Below are positions 1 through 14,227 of a stretch of DNA of 64,000 bases, in pieces (the first letter of the stretch is position 1; each line of letters opens with the position of its first letter). Origin of the DNA: Lyophyllum atratum. Lineage: Eukaryota > Basidiomycota > Agaricomycetes > Agaricales > Lyophyllaceae. Under the pieces are notes generated by a model, which was not told the origin of the DNA, did no database searches, and worked only from the letters and a program-made list of their open reading frames with translations. The stretch is taken from contig JACGCN010000024.1 of the NCBI GenBank assembly GCA_014905825.1, forward strand, positions 744,001 to 808,000. Direction: 5' to 3'. The translations under genes and the position numbers were made by a program.

Positions 1-1087
1 TTCCGTCCTCCACATGTCCTGAGCAATGGCGATTATCCGCTGAAACGCGGTTGTTCCTGGTACCGCTGTAGCCTTTTGAAGACCTACGAGAATGGACCTC
101 AATAATTAGGACAGTCTCGATAGAAGGAAGGAAGAGCACGAACGAGTTTTGATGGTGTCTATGGGCGCATTGGAAAAGGGACCCATCGCTCCGGATATAA
201 GGCCAATGATCATGTGTTGGTATGAGGGAAGCTCAGTCAGGCCTGGCTGAAAATGGTGTGCGAGTTTCTTGATCTCCTGGTAAGCCGTGAAATTTGCGCC
301 TTTAGATCATCAACATTGTCAGGAATTGTGAGGTCGGATGGAGGGGATACGTCTGCGTACCCTGATTTGTCGCTTGCCGTAACGCAGTGAGGGAAACACC
401 ACGGTAAAGAGCCGAGAAGCCTTCCTCCCTAATGATCGTGTACACCGCATGTCCAGCATTTCGGTATCGCGGTGCCTCTAGGGGATCTGCCAAGGAGTGT
501 TGCTGGGCTTGCAATCGAATCTTTACAACTTCCATCGGCGTCACGACGCAGACGGCTTCTGTCGTGCCCGCACCCAATCCAGCTGCTCTGTGGCGTGAAT
601 AGACGTTCAGCCACGAGAAACATGGGGACGTACCGATGAAGATATTTCCAACACTTGTCTGTCCCGTTTTCGGATCAGCTAGCCAACCCTTGTACGCCTC
701 GAAACTGGCGAAACGGATGGCCATCTTGGGCACGATCCCGGATAAGACAGCTCCAAGACCTTTGTACAGTGCGAGAGGGGTTTCTCGTCTGACAATGTAA
801 GCCGCTGTGGCGAAGAAGCCCCTAGCCTTCGTCTACAGAAGGTGTCAGCGGTGAATCGGCTTGCGACGATAGAGAACTCACGCCTGGATGTCGTCCAGAC
901 TTGGATAGCTGCATACGCACTTTGATCGTGTCAAGAGGTTGGCATACTAGCTATACGATCGGGTCGTCATCAGCTTAAACTCGACACCGTTGGTGGTACT
1001 GCTCACCGCTTCGCAACCACCAGCGATGCCTCCAGCAGTGATATGTGTCGCAAACCCGACAGGCTTCTTCTTGTTACCGGGTGGCAT
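1..1087 (-). CDS. SFC1: Mitochondrial succinate/fumarate carrier, 3' end outside window
   Basis: Mitochondrial carrier (SLC25) family protein of the inner membrane. In yeast Sfc1/Acr1 exchanges cytosolic succinate for mitochondrial fumarate and links the glyoxylate cycle to gluconeogenesis. The start at 1087 gives MPPGNKKKPVGFATHITAGG, beginning the first carrier repeat. The second repeat carries the P-x-[DE]-x-x-[KR] signature as TPMEVVKIRLQAQQ (about 480-545), then YRGVSLTALRQATNQG. After an intron (about 305-354) the frame resumes as ANFTAYQEIKK, and the third repeat has NAPIDTIKT, followed near the edge by LQKATAVPGTTAFQRI. RQATNQ plus the ANFTAYQEIKK segment is typical of Sfc1 rather than the citrate carrier. 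At least five short introns. The last part of the third repeat and the stop lie left of the window. It diverges from the homeodomain gene over 426 bp. Substrate is inferred from the subfamily. Confidence 0.85.
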
Positions 1088-1513
1088 GTTGTAGTGGGGT
1101 GCTCGTTCCGGAGGCCAGGGTGAAGTCGAGAATGCGGGGGGTGATTAAATGGTCTATGACTACATAGGAGGAGCGATTTTAAATTGCATGTGAATGCGGT
1201 ATTCGATCTGGAACATACCCGTGTCAAATTCAGACGACTTGGGCCAGCGTCAGCCTCCGTTCCGTGTCTTCCTCGGCATCACTCATGCGGAGACCCGCAG
1301 TACCCCCACTGTCCGACAGGCTTTCATGATTCTGCGGGGAGGCGGGAGAAGATGGATGAGCCGTGGCCGAGCGGAGTTTGCGTGTGTTGAAGCGATCTTT
1401 GAAGATAACAAGGTGAGATAAGCCCTGGAAGCACATAGAACAATACAAAAATTGCCAATTTCAATCAATGAGATTCTCTTTGATCTTGTCCCTCTCCTCC
1501 ACCACCGACAGCC

Positions 1514-2618
1514 ATGTTCGCAGGTCCTTCAAACCCTCCTCCAGGCCCCGCAAAACGCCGTTACAGACTCCCGAATGCCGGTATCGCCGTCTTGGAAGGT
1601 ATTGTTGATCAATCACGCTCATCACAAATCGTGGCGCTTACGACCGTCCCTTAGCTTTTGTGAATGAAACCAATAACTACGAACCTTCGCCACAGGAGCG
1701 TCAACTCCTCTTGCACCAGATTCAAGTAAGTAATACCTCGCTTGGTCCCAGGATGATTCTCACAAGAAAAACAGGCAATCCCTGGATGCGAAACATACCT
1801 TCCTGCCTCCCTCCATGCCTGGTTCAAACGTCGACGAGCACCAGTACCCAACGAAAGCGCACCGAAACCCGACCGTAGACGAAAGAGCGCCAAAGTACCT
1901 CTGAATTCACCGTGTGAGCCACACCACTCACACCTCGAGTGGCACAACTAAAAGACCACCCTGGCAGATCCAAGCTTAACAAGATATGCTATTGAACACC
2001 TTACAACACTCTCACGCGCGCAACCGTCTCCTCCGCCCGGCGTCATCCAGACATGGGCAGAATTGCTTCACGCAGGCGTAGAGGATATCAAGATGTGGCT
2101 CTTTGACCAACAGCAACTTAACGCGACGCGACCCCGATCCCCTGTTTACCACCTGCCGACGCCCGTTTCAACATCACCAGAGCCTCAGTCCGAATATCAC
2201 TGGGGCGCCGCCTCGTCTCATCCATACAAAACCGATCCTTCGCATTCTCCAGTCATCCCTTCTTCACTTCCGCCAGCATTCTACTCAACCACCGTTCATG
2301 TACGTTCTTCACATTTATGTTCGTCGTCTCTCACACTCAGACGGCCGTACTATTAGAATCAAGAATCGGGTATCCTCTCGCCCTTGCAGTTGCTGGAAGC
2401 CATAGCAGAAGCCTCGACAACCGCTAACAATCCCACATCACTTCCATCCTCAAAGGAGGAATTCGAAGCCATGTTCGCACCTTACGAAAGCCGGATACGA
2501 TCCATTACAGAAAGGAATCTGGAGTATTTGAAGGAAGTACCACAATGTGCGTCATATCATTTTTCTTATATCGCGTGGAAATTAACCAGCATCCCAGAAT
2601 CACGTCATTTCTTCTTGA
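1514..2618 (+). CDS. Homeodomain-like protein with atypical recognition helix
   Basis: Six exons can be traced: 1514-1598, 1655-1725, 1775-1913, 1968-2299, 2357-2546 and about 2590-2618, all with GT...AG introns of 43-57 bp. The joined frame starts MFAGPSNPPPGPAKRRYRLP. At about residues 15-75 it has a homeodomain-like segment: basic arm (AKRRYRL), a helix ending QERQLLLHQIQ, and a third helix LHAWFKRRRA. W48, F49 and R53 of the homeodomain are present, but position 51 is Arg instead of the near-invariant Asn. A second, weaker helix pattern follows (about 100-150, ending IKMWLFDQQQ), then a Pro/Ser-rich stretch and a charged C-terminus. The final exon and stop are uncertain. The neighbours (SFC1, SWR1) are not the usual mating-type HD flank (no MIP gene seen), so a mating-type role is not supported. 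Probably a DNA-binding regulator. Confidence 0.55.
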
Positions 2619-2840
2619 TATCACTTGCATTCCTGCTCTCCTGCTACACCTACCCTATGTGCTCTGATAAATTATTCAATCTCCCTCCGTACCGTACCCT
2701 CTTTGCAACATTCTCCACCATGTCTATACATATACCCTCCACACATCGCATTATAAGTTTAATACTGTAGAATATGTACAAAAGGTCCAAGTAACATAAA
2801 TAACAACAGATGAATCACAAAATAACGGCCTCTACATCGA

Positions 2841-5800
2841 TCACAAACGCCACTCCCTGAAAAACTCGTAGTCCCTTTGAACCACAGCAATCATATACTC
2901 AGCGACGGAACCCCCCTCCTCGACGTCATCTTCAAGCTCATACCCATCATCCGGCACCGCTCCTCCAGCACTCGGTAGTGGAGGAGTGTCAACCTCTTGC
3001 GGGCCCTCCCCAGTCCTTGAACTCACCACCGGCTCACCCATATCCCCAGCAAAGTCCGCCTCATCCGCACCCTGCATCACGACTTCCTCCGTCGCTGCGA
3101 CAGCAGCCGCATGAACGTCTTCCCTATCCTCAAACTCCTCCAGGGCCTTTGACAAAGCGCTTTCGTCATTGAACAACGATCGCCAGTCAAACTCGCCCTT
3201 CTGAATGACAAGCTCATCGAGCGATCGCTTCTGATTCGCTTTTCGAAGGAGAGCTTCTTCCACCGTGTGCTGCGACACGAAGCGGTATATATGCACATCG
3301 CGAATTTGGCCGATTCGATGAGCCCTTCGAGGTGCCTTGCCATCAATATCGAGATAGGGATCCGGAAAAGGTGGCGACATACCTATCTTCACATTGCCTG
3401 TCCATCTGCGGGTTGAAGTCACTGTCGTAGAACACGACGGTGTCTGCCCCCGTGAGGCTGTGGAAAACGATCAGTCTTCATTGATACCGAATATTATGGG
3501 AGACAATCTCACTTGATACCGACACCACCTGACCTCGAAGACGCAATAAAGCAAAAAATTCGCGGATCAGCGTTGAAGCGTTCAGTGATATACTGCCGAT
3601 CTTCTATCTTGGTCGCACCATCGAGTCGAAGGTATAGATATCCATGAAAGCTGAGGAAGATCTCCAAGATGTCGAGAATCTTCGTCATCTGCGTGAAGAT
3701 AAGCACCCGATGACCTCCTGCTTTCTTCTCTCGGAGCAACCGCGTGAGTTCCTGCAGCTTGCCGCAGTCGTATTGCAGCAGGGAGGGGTCCGGGAACGCT
3801 ATCTGCAGCTTGACGCTCGCCTTGTGCAGTACGTTGTCGAAAGTCACCGGCTGATCGAGCAAGGGTGCCTCACATCCAGAAAATGTGATACGGGGCAAGT
3901 CCAGCGCAACGACGGCGGGCGTCAGAAAGGCGAATCTGTCGACGACGCTTGCCATTTCCTCGGCGCGTGTCTCGTAGGACTTGACCATGGCGTTGACGAC
4001 TGACACGGCTTCCCAATTCGGACGGCGGCTATTGAAGGACGAGACGGGCATGATTGGCTCATGGAAACGACTGGCTAGAGCAAGGAGCTCGGAGCTGTAT
4101 ATCGGACGGGTGCTGCATCGGAGGCGATTGAGATACCCAATGTGTGACCAGCGAGCGATCGTGCTTGCGCGCTGCAAGTATGCCGAGTGCTTCCGGAAGC
4201 CTTCGATAGTTCGAGTGTCCTTTGGAGGCGGTTCACCTGGGCTTTCTGAGACGAAAGGGAGAAGTGAAGTAGCGTCCAACCGGCGTGTTTCAAGCGCAGT
4301 TATGAACGGCTGGTCTTGGTTGTCGATGAAACGCAGTCCAAGGGCACCGAGGTTAACGTCGTCCTCCGCACCTTCTATCCACCGCTGTCGAACGAGGAGC
4401 TCCTTGATTTCGAAATCGGCTACTGCTGATCTTTCCATCGCAAATGAAGTTACGATTGGCCTCACTTCGAATAAATCTGGATGGTTGCAGACTTTCCGGA
4501 GTTGCATCAGGATATTGGCAATCTTTTGATAAACTCCAGACTGCAGAGCGTCGCGGGTATGCGCACGGGACATGAACTCGTCATAGAGGAATCGCTGGCG
4601 CTTCGATAGCGGGCAGAGGACGAGGTGCTCGTACTTGCTCGGTAGCTCTTTCTCGACATCGCGCTTTAACCGGCGAAGAAGGTAAGGTCGTAAAACGGTA
4701 TGCAACTTCGATACGCGCTGCATTGTATCGTCGTCGAGAGCATTTCCCATCTCGATCGCCTTCTCCAGAGGATCTAGAAAGGATATGTTAGATATGTGAG
4801 GAGGCTAAGTTGGATTGCAGCTTACTGGAAAACCAATCGCCAAAATCTTTCAACGACGCAAAATTGGCGCCAGACATCAGAAATTGCAACAACGCCCACA
4901 ACTCCGTGAGATTGTTCTGCAGTGGTGTTCCGGTCAAGAGGAGACGTCTGAAGGAACGGAACATGAGGAGGATGTTCCAACGTTGGGATTTGAAGTTCTT
5001 GATCATGTGTGCTTCGTCGAGGATCATGTAGTACCAAGCTTTCCGTTTGAAAATATGCGCATCCCGACTGGCCAGAGTGTACGATGTGATGCAAACATTG
5101 AAGTGATGTCTATCGTTCCAGCCTTGCCGAAGCTCCTTCCGTCGTTTGGTGCTTCCATGGTAGCTGAGAACCTTGAAACCCGGAAGAAACTTCTTGAACT
5201 CCATCTCCCAGTTCAGCAACACGCTAGTGGGTACGACCTATGCAGTGCGGTTGAGAATCAAGCTAGGAGTAAGACGAAATAGACTTACGATCAGGTGTGG
5301 ACCCCATATGCCCCGATCACAAGCAAGGTGAGCCAGCAGAGCGATGGTTTGGATAGTTTTTCTACGTCGGAATATATTTCAGCGTCCATCTAGGAAAAAA
5401 ATCGGAAGAAAGCACAAACCCTAAACCCATTTCGTCTGCAAGAATGCCATTCAGGTTATTCGTATGAAGGCTGGCCAGCCACTCCAGTCCAGATTGCTGG
5501 TAAGGTCGAAGAACCCCTCTTAGTAACAGCGGAGGAACAACCTTCGCATCAGGCACCCACTCAACGGGTGCCACGGCGAAGGGCTTGAGGTAAGCAGGAA
5601 CAGCTATTTCATCCTGGTGTGCCTCAAACACCGATGGGGTTTTGGTGCCAGTGTCTTGGTCTGAATCGCTGTGCATTTCTGATGCCGCTTCAATAAGTGT
5701 CTGATGACCACTCTCTGGACCCTCCTCTTCCTGGTGTGGCGGAGGCGATGACGATGACGATCGAGTATCTGAGTTGAGTGAATATAGATTGGAAGGAACT

Positions 5801-8543
5801 GAGTCAGCTTCGGGGGTTTTTCCGCCTGAGGAAAGCGTTGGCCTGCCCACATCGACTTGACTGATGGATGCAAAAGAGGGTGAGTGGAGAGGGGAAGAAT
5901 GAGAGTCATGATTGGATAGATTAATAGGAGGGTCGGAAGCTGGAGGCGTTGAAGGGGGGCATGGTTCTGGAGTATCCTGTTCTAAGTTGGCCTCCGAGGG
6001 GCCTTCTTGGTCGGAGGAGGCATAATCATCGACTAATTGTGGAAGCGATTGGTAAGATGGTGATGAGGTTTGGAGGGGCGGGGTTTGCCATTCTAGCGAG
6101 GCGCTTTGGGAATCTGGCTCAGAAGCGGGGGTACGAGATAATGGCGAGCCTAGCTTGATCGGAGTTTCGGAAATTACATTGGTTGGCTGGGGCATTGCGG
6201 CCTCCGAATGGAGGGGGGATGGACGTTGGGGGCGCTGGGGAGGGCTGGAGGGTGCAGCATTGATAAATTCATCGACTGCGAATATGGATGACCCGTCGGA
6301 CTGGTCACCCTCATCCGGAAGATGGCGGTCCAGGGATAGCTGAGAGGTTTCAGTCTCAAGGAGGTCCTCGGATGTGCTTGGATGAACGCCGGCGGGGGCC
6401 TGAGGTACGTCTAGACTGTCGAGTAGCATATGGGTATGGGTGTCGTCTTCTACGTCGCTTGGGATATCCGCGTCCAGATGTGAAGGACTCCTGGCTTGAT
6501 CTGTTTCCTCTGTTTGCGTCCCGTCAAGGCCTTCCTTCCCTTCATCCATTCCCTCATCGCCAGCCCCATCATCGGAGTCCTCGTCATCAGCTGCATCGAC
6601 ACTTTCCTCCTCATCTTCATCCTCCTCATCCTCGGAACCCCAACCTTGATATGTTAGAGACATACTGCTCGACCGGCTGCGAGAGATTTCGCCGCGCGTC
6701 AGATCCCCTTGCTGGGTTTCCAGGAGCTGGCCACTCTGATCCAATATGGCGTCTAGATGATCACGACCACGCTGAACTTCCTCAGCTTCAAGTTTCTGCC
6801 GCTCCTGCTCCCGGATATACTACGGAAGGGTCTTTCAGTCAGCAGAAAACACTTTAGAGTAGAGGTGATGACTTACGAAAACAGCCTTCTTCCATTCATC
6901 TGTGACCATCCGGATCGTCGCTTTGGCCAAGCCTCTCAACCTGCGCTCTTCCAGTAACCTAAGTTTCTCCTTCTTTGATTCTTGTCCATCCCAATACGCC
7001 CTGACTGACTTGGCGATTTGGCCAGCTATGTGTGGGCCTAATGTCTGCCTTGCCCAAAGTTGACCAAGGCGACAGGCATCCTCGATAACGTGGTCCCAAC
7101 GATCCTTTGCGATTCGTTGAGGTGTAATATATGACTTGCTCCCAAAATCAAAGTCGATAGGCACGTCGGAGTCTGGAGGCTCATAGCCTTTCTTCCTACT
7201 TCTCTCTGCGCGCTCGAAAATTATCGCATCAGTCTGCACCTGGCGTTGTAGCGTGCTTTCGTCAACATCCTGGTCATTGAGAGTGATGTAGGAAGACAGG
7301 AAAGCGTTGACAGAGGAATTATACTGGGCGGGGGGAGGTCGTTGCCGAGGGTTGGTTATGGGAGGCGGAGGCCTACGAATGATAAGCTTTACCCGCTTGA
7401 CGTTGAATTTAGGGGCGGCTGGGGGTGCGGATATGGTGATAGGCTTAGCTTCCTTTACGTTCTGTCGTTGTGAGAAAGGTGGAGCGGCGGACTAGATAGA
7501 TAAGTATATGGGGGAAAAAGGCGAAAAAAGGCATATAAGACTGACCTGAGTGGTATGATGATCGCATTCGTGAGGATCTATGAGCGGCACATCGGGTGCA
7601 GATATAGGCCCCTTCAACCTGCCACTCCTTCTGCTCACAGAAGGAACAGATTCTCCAACGCCATTACTTGTTAACTTCCGCCTTTTTGCTGGAGGCGAGG
7701 TCTTCCGGACGTCTTCGTCATTCGCCCTGCGAGGATTTCGGTGGACCAGAACGGCAGAAATAGATTCTCCTAGAACATCCCCTGGTTGCTCGTCATTAAA
7801 CACGCTGACGCCGCGGCTCTCAAGTACGTGATCAACAGCGTGTGCTTTGCCCTTCACTTGGGTAGCTTCCGAACGATCTGCGGTCGCAGTGGTCGTCTTG
7901 ATCTTGACGCGTTTCTTAAGAGAAAGTGCAGATATTGGTAAAGGTGCGGAAATAGATGCAGCTTTCAGTGATTGCACTTGTTGCGTACGGCTACGTCTAG
8001 TCGGGCGCGAGGAACCGGGGACTGCCTTCTCGACCAAGTCGAACTTCGCCTTGTACTAGCAGGGGATAAGTTAAGGAAGGAACGTTGTTGAACTATGAAG
8101 TTACGTACATTTTGAAAAACTTGGGTAGTATCGGATTTGGCTTCCTAGCATCAGTTGCCATTTCAGTGTTTAAATCACTAGGGAACGTTGAAATAGGCTT
8201 ACGCTTGGGTCGTAGCCTAGCATCATAATGAAATTCTCCATATGGAACAGTTCTCTGACCTACAACCATACGTGAGCTACGGGCAGGTAAATCAGAAATA
8301 TACGAGACATACCAGATCGTCATGACTATCCAACACTGTTTCCAACCGTCCTTGCTTCTCTGCAATGAGATTCGCCCTCTCAGCTTCCAACATCCCCTCT
8401 GTGACCACTGTGCTCTTCTTTGGACCCTTTTGCCTCGACTTTGCTTGCGCCTTCCCATACCTGCTGCCCACCACACCTCCATTCTCAGGTAACCGCACCC
8501 GTGCCTCCTGTTCCCGACTACCCCTTATCCCATTCGCTGGCAT
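2841..8543 (-). CDS. SWR1: SWR1 chromatin-remodelling ATPase
   Basis: Catalytic subunit of the nuclear SWR1 complex, which exchanges H2A for H2A.Z in nucleosomes. It starts at 8543 ([12 protein letters not shown]). [17 protein letters not shown] (about 8210-8255) and the HSA region (6850-7240, [18 protein letters not shown]...WKKAV) lead to [15 protein letters not shown], a Swr1-type segment. A long Asp/Glu/Ser-rich region follows (about 5650-6650). The split Snf2 helicase has a Walker [13 protein letters not shown] divided by an intron near 5345-5420, [24 protein letters not shown] in [23 protein letters not shown], a long insertion, [17 protein letters not shown], then [13 protein letters not shown] and [12 protein letters not shown] motifs and [19 protein letters not shown]. 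These match Swr1, not Ino80. The AHRIGQ exon follows an intron at about 3328-3399. An acidic tail ends at TGA 2841-2843. At least ten introns. Convergent with the homeodomain gene. Confidence 0.93.
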
Positions 8544-9187
8544 CCAAACACTTCCAAACCGCCCACTCCAGGTTCCAGGAGACCCTACGCGACGCCAGTC
8601 GGGTCTGCTAACTCAAACTGGGAAAAACAAAGCCCGACTGACTCAATCTCGTCAGATCCGGGATGGTTCGACGTGATTCTTTGACACAGCGGCAGCCAGT
8701 TGCGCTCTCAAGACGATAGAAAGGGAGTTGGAGAGTGGTCGAAATGTGCACCCCCGTGGTTGGAGAGGAACGTTGGTTTTGACGGCATTATTTTTTGGGT
8801 GTGTGATGTATTTGTTTGGATGACAAACAGTCTTGCATTCAGTTCCTCCTGAAATCCAACACACAGGCGCATCGAAACGCCGCACGATTTCATAGCATAA
8901 ACTAACTAATTTAGAACCCATATAGCTCGACGATAACCAGCTCGCAGGAATGCACCTAGGGTATACTTTTTTAGGTATAAAGAAGGACCGTGGAACAAAA
9001 GTAGTGATAACAAGGGGGGAATATCCAGTGTACATACATCCAGAGGTCATTCAGTCGTGGGTGTCGTACAAATTTCTGTTGAAGTACAAAGGTGCAAGGG
9101 GTGTCGCTTGACACAACGCATGTCGTGATATCAGCTAGGTAGCTGGAATGATTTTGGAGTAGAGAGGCCCAGATGAAGATGTTCGCG
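8544..9187. other. Intergenic, SWR1 upstream region
   Basis: About 640 bp between the SWR1 start and the stop of the kinase gene upstream, both on the minus strand. It should hold the SWR1 promoter and the kinase 3' UTR. Short reading frames on both strands do not join to neighbours through plausible splice sites and show no recognisable motif. No repeat or RNA gene was seen. Confidence 0.5.
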
Positions 9188-10674
<1,487 letters not shown>

Positions 10675-12364
10675 GGAAGAGGATGCAGGGGCCAGTTGGG
10701 GGTATGTCGAGAAAATTTGAACTAAGGAGAGGGAGAAAGAGATTTACAAAGGTACTTCATCCAAGCTGTTCCTGGTCATTGTTCGTTAAGCGAGCCAACT
10801 GTGGTCATAACCAAACAACGCCTCGAGGTGGAGCCAAATAATACGGCCGATTGATCAGAATACAAGGACATCTATCTACTTGGAACAAAGACAAGTAGGC
10901 ATAGGTATCTAGGACGATCCCCAGACGTTCAGAAGACACTATGTGCCTGTTTCAAAGTTGCACTCACTTGCCGTACTATAACCGACCCAAAAGCCATAAT
11001 GCACTATGCAATACGACAGTAGTCACTAGGACTACCGTGACGACATGTCGTGATCTATTAGTATCAGTAGTATTGAAGCACTCGACCGCGTGGAAACGAC
11101 ACAAAAATGAATTTCACTGGAGTGGATCAGTTAACGAAAATTCCGAGAACTGTCAATATACTTGAGGTGAAGCTTCGCCGCCAACTACGGAATCTTAATT
11201 ATGAAAAAATGCGATATGTCGTAACCGATCCACTCCACTGTCCTTGGGGACCATATGGTTTGTATAACCTATAGGCGCGGCGACCTGTCTTCCTGCATCA
11301 ACGGAAGGAATAGGATATTTCTAGGGTATTTTCACTATCACTATCACTACATGCCTGGGCCGCATATTGAATATCTCCAAATATTTCCCGCTGCCGAGAA
11401 ATTCGACCTGATCATGAGAATAACACACGCGCGGCATGAATCTCGCTGAGCTTATGACTGTAGAACAATCGTATTCATATGGAGCACCGAGTCAGGGCGT
11501 CATGCGACATTTTATTCTAGGGCGCGCCCATTCGCTATGCGTAGACCATAGCTCAGCCTGAAACGCGGAACGTGTGCAAATGATAACGCTGTAGAAAGTC
11601 AACATTCTTTCAGATTTACCATTAGGAAATGTGCAGGAAACGGTTGTCGTTTGGATAGGAGATCGGGGGGTTTTTTATCGGGAAATCTACGCCCAACCGA
11701 TTTGGCAAGATCTAGATGAGCGATTGATGCGACGCCACAAAAGCACCCGCAAATAGTGATGGAATATTGATGTAAGAAATGTGGCGAATTTTCAGTAGTT
11801 CACAGTGGTTCATACAAGTTGAGACAGCTATCAAAAAGCATCGAGTAAAACTCGACCCGCGAACCGCCAATCGAAGTGAACGGTGAAAACAAACATCGGT
11901 GGTCGTACTATGAAACATCAGATTCGGCCTGGTGGTCAATGAATACCTCGCACGTATAACGAAGATAGCCTTTGAACTATCAGACACCCAACTCAATTCA
12001 ATACGGCCCCATGGGGACGCTCGTGTCAAATGATTTCCACGATCAGACATGGCACTCCGAGCGCCGACCAGTCAATTCAAAGTCATAACATTGTCAATTG
12101 AAGCTTGTGGAGATGGCGGTATTCCGAGCCCCGACTCGGAGTTCTCAGAAAATGCCTCGTCATGGCATCAACATCAACATATGAATTGCCGTGTCGGAGT
12201 GATTGGAGGAATGCAAAGTGAACACACTACTCATGAAGGCAGTAGTAGCATGATATCCTCCCACGAAGATATACAGCTGTCCAGAATGGACTGTTCTCCA
12301 ATTGCGATAGTCAATGCGTCCCTCGTACGGCCCATTTCCGGCGGTAACGTCTTCCAAAAAAAGA
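10675..12364. other. Intergenic, nothing recognised
   Basis: About 1.7 kb upstream of the kinase start and downstream of the SET gene stop. Small reading frames of 60-115 codons occur on both strands, but none shows a conserved motif, credible splice continuation or composition typical of neighbouring genes. A short CACTAT/TATCAC run lies near 11330-11350. It is probably a long kinase promoter plus spacer. Confidence 0.45.
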
Positions 12365-14149
12365 TCATGAGCAAAGAATTTTACTCATGATGTAGAAGTA
12401 GAAGCCTACGTCTAAGATATCATTCAAATCCCTGGATCCTGAAGCGTTCTCTCCCAAGCGGGATTTTCGGAGGAGACAAAGGCTAATCAATGAACGCGCC
12501 AAACCGACAAGGCTGCGAACGTCTCGAGTAAATCGTTGATGATCACCCTGTTGGTCACCGCCTGCTTCAATCATATTCTCCAAGGCCAGTTGGGACTCCA
12601 AAAGCGCCCCGAGCTTAGCGGTCATGTTGCCCAGCGGTTCTGGGAGTCTTTCCTGACAAAAGGGTATTGCAAGTAATATCCACAATTGGTGTGATATTCT
12701 GCCATCAGCATCAAGACACAGGCTTCCGTTCGACGTATCCGTGTGGAGGTAGACCAGACTGGAGTCGGCGAAACGCCCGAGAGCCTGGTGATGGGCGACG
12801 CTTCGTATGGCTGCCGACCAAGAAGCTTCCACTTCCAGAGGGTTCAAAATACCATCCTTTGCGAGCTCTGTACAGCATGTGTACACCTCTATAAAGTCCC
12901 AACATAGACGATCGTTGTCATTGACGTCAAGAACGAATCCATATTGAACCAATAGCTGTGCATTCGTGAGCGTCTCGCCGTAGGTATTGAAGATTTCCTC
13001 GTTCGGCGAGACCGGGGCGTTAGATACCATTTCGTAGTAAGAATCAAATTCTTTCTCTCTGGAAGAACACGTAACATCGCCTTGTCGCAGCAGCGGTGCT
13101 GGACTCTCGTTTGTTGATCCTTCAGAGTCGTGCTCGCATTCTTGTAGCGATCCGCATTTGAAGCATACGTCGAATTCAGTCTTCGGCAGATCTGAGAATT
13201 GTTCGGATCAGAATAGACAAAGCCGTACCTCGAGATGCACATGGTTCTCCTGCGAATGGTTGAAACTACACAACATGAGACGGAAATAAGGTGATTGAAA
13301 AAGTACAGGACTGACGCATCAGCGATGGGAACCATCGACAAACCGTGATATGAATCGACGAGAAACGCTCTGGAGGAGACAAGGGTATATGCATAGTAAA
13401 ATCCATCCAGAGTTGGCGTAATATAATCATGTGTTTCAAAGTGTCGAAGGAGAAGTGGCTCAGCGACGGTCGCATAGTACGTGTCCTGAGATCCTGATTA
13501 TCAGCCGAACAGAAAGCTGAACAGAAAGACATACAATTGCTGCCAAGCTGTGACCTGGTCGCCGGGTAAAATGTCTCTCTACTTCTGTACCCTGTAGCCA
13601 TTGCAAGCCTTCAATACCATCATCAAAGTCATGATCGTTAGAGCACTTGCGCCTCCAAAAAAGTGGAAGAGGCACAGCTGCGGTTGGCAGTGATTGGAGA
13701 TAGCCGAACCACCGAGAACTTTCACCGTTCAACCTTCGCGGTCGAGTCGTCAGAGCCTTCAAAGCCATGGCCTTGCGTTGACTTACAATTCCACATATAA
13801 TGCAAGAGCGAGAGAAAGCTGCGCTGCGACGCCAGATATCACGGGTTCGATAGAATCGGACAGGGAGCAAGACCGGACGGAGAGAACGGAATTTTTATGG
13901 ATATGCACCACTTGATCCAGGTTGAGAATATGCTACGATCATCCAAAGGTTCAGGAAATACTCACAAGTAGTATTCGGAGGAATATATGCATCGCCTGCG
14001 TATACTGCAGTACGATTAATGGCTTCATGCCGAATGTGCAGTCTTGAATCTATCCGAATGTCATTATCTGCGCACCATTGTAGCAGCGTCTTCACGGTTT
14101 GAGGAGAAGATAGCATGTGTCGGCAAATGCCAGGGATCGTTGACTCCAC
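12365..14149 (-). CDS. SET-domain lysine methyltransferase (SETD6/RKM type)
   Basis: Non-histone-type SET protein that would use S-adenosylmethionine to methylate a protein lysine. The start at 14149 (MESTIPGICRHMLSSPQTVK) gives LLQWCADNDIRIDSRLHIRH, the usual N-terminal helix of this class, then AVYAGDAYIPPNTT. After an intron comes HIHKNSVLSVRSCSLSD with LALALYVEL (about 13795-13900). The insert region has WFGYLQSLP (about 13690-13720), the core has LSMVPIADAFNH, and the C-terminal SET motif is EEIFNTYGETLTNAQLLVQY (12900-12990). The Rubisco-LSMT-like C-terminal domain runs to TGA at 12365-12367. A Cys-containing segment (VCFKCGSLQECEHDSEG, about 13115-13175) lies between SET halves. At least six introns. 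The start is only 78 bp from the divergent COX14 start. The substrate cannot be told. Confidence 0.8.
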
Positions 14150-14227
14150 AATTCAATAGGACCAAGCAACGTGACGGCCCTCACGCGTTTTTCTTCACAA
14201 CTCCGAGCCTTCAGATTGATTCTGCCT

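Noticed and set aside
1514..2618. Homeodomain gene as part of a mating-type locus
   Set aside because: No paired HD1/HD2 partner, no MIP gene nearby, and the third helix is atypical. The flank is SFC1 and SWR1.
3644..4529. Plus-strand open frames of 119 and 182 codons inside the SWR1 region
   Set aside because: They mirror the strongly conserved minus-strand helicase exons and have no motif of their own.
2841..8543. INO80 instead of SWR1
   Set aside because: [36 protein letters not shown] and the HSA-region [12 protein letters not shown] sequence match Swr1. Ino80 has a different block at each site.
12049..12390. Plus-strand frame overlapping the SET gene 3' end
   Set aside because: It overlaps a conserved minus-strand exon, with no motif or partner.
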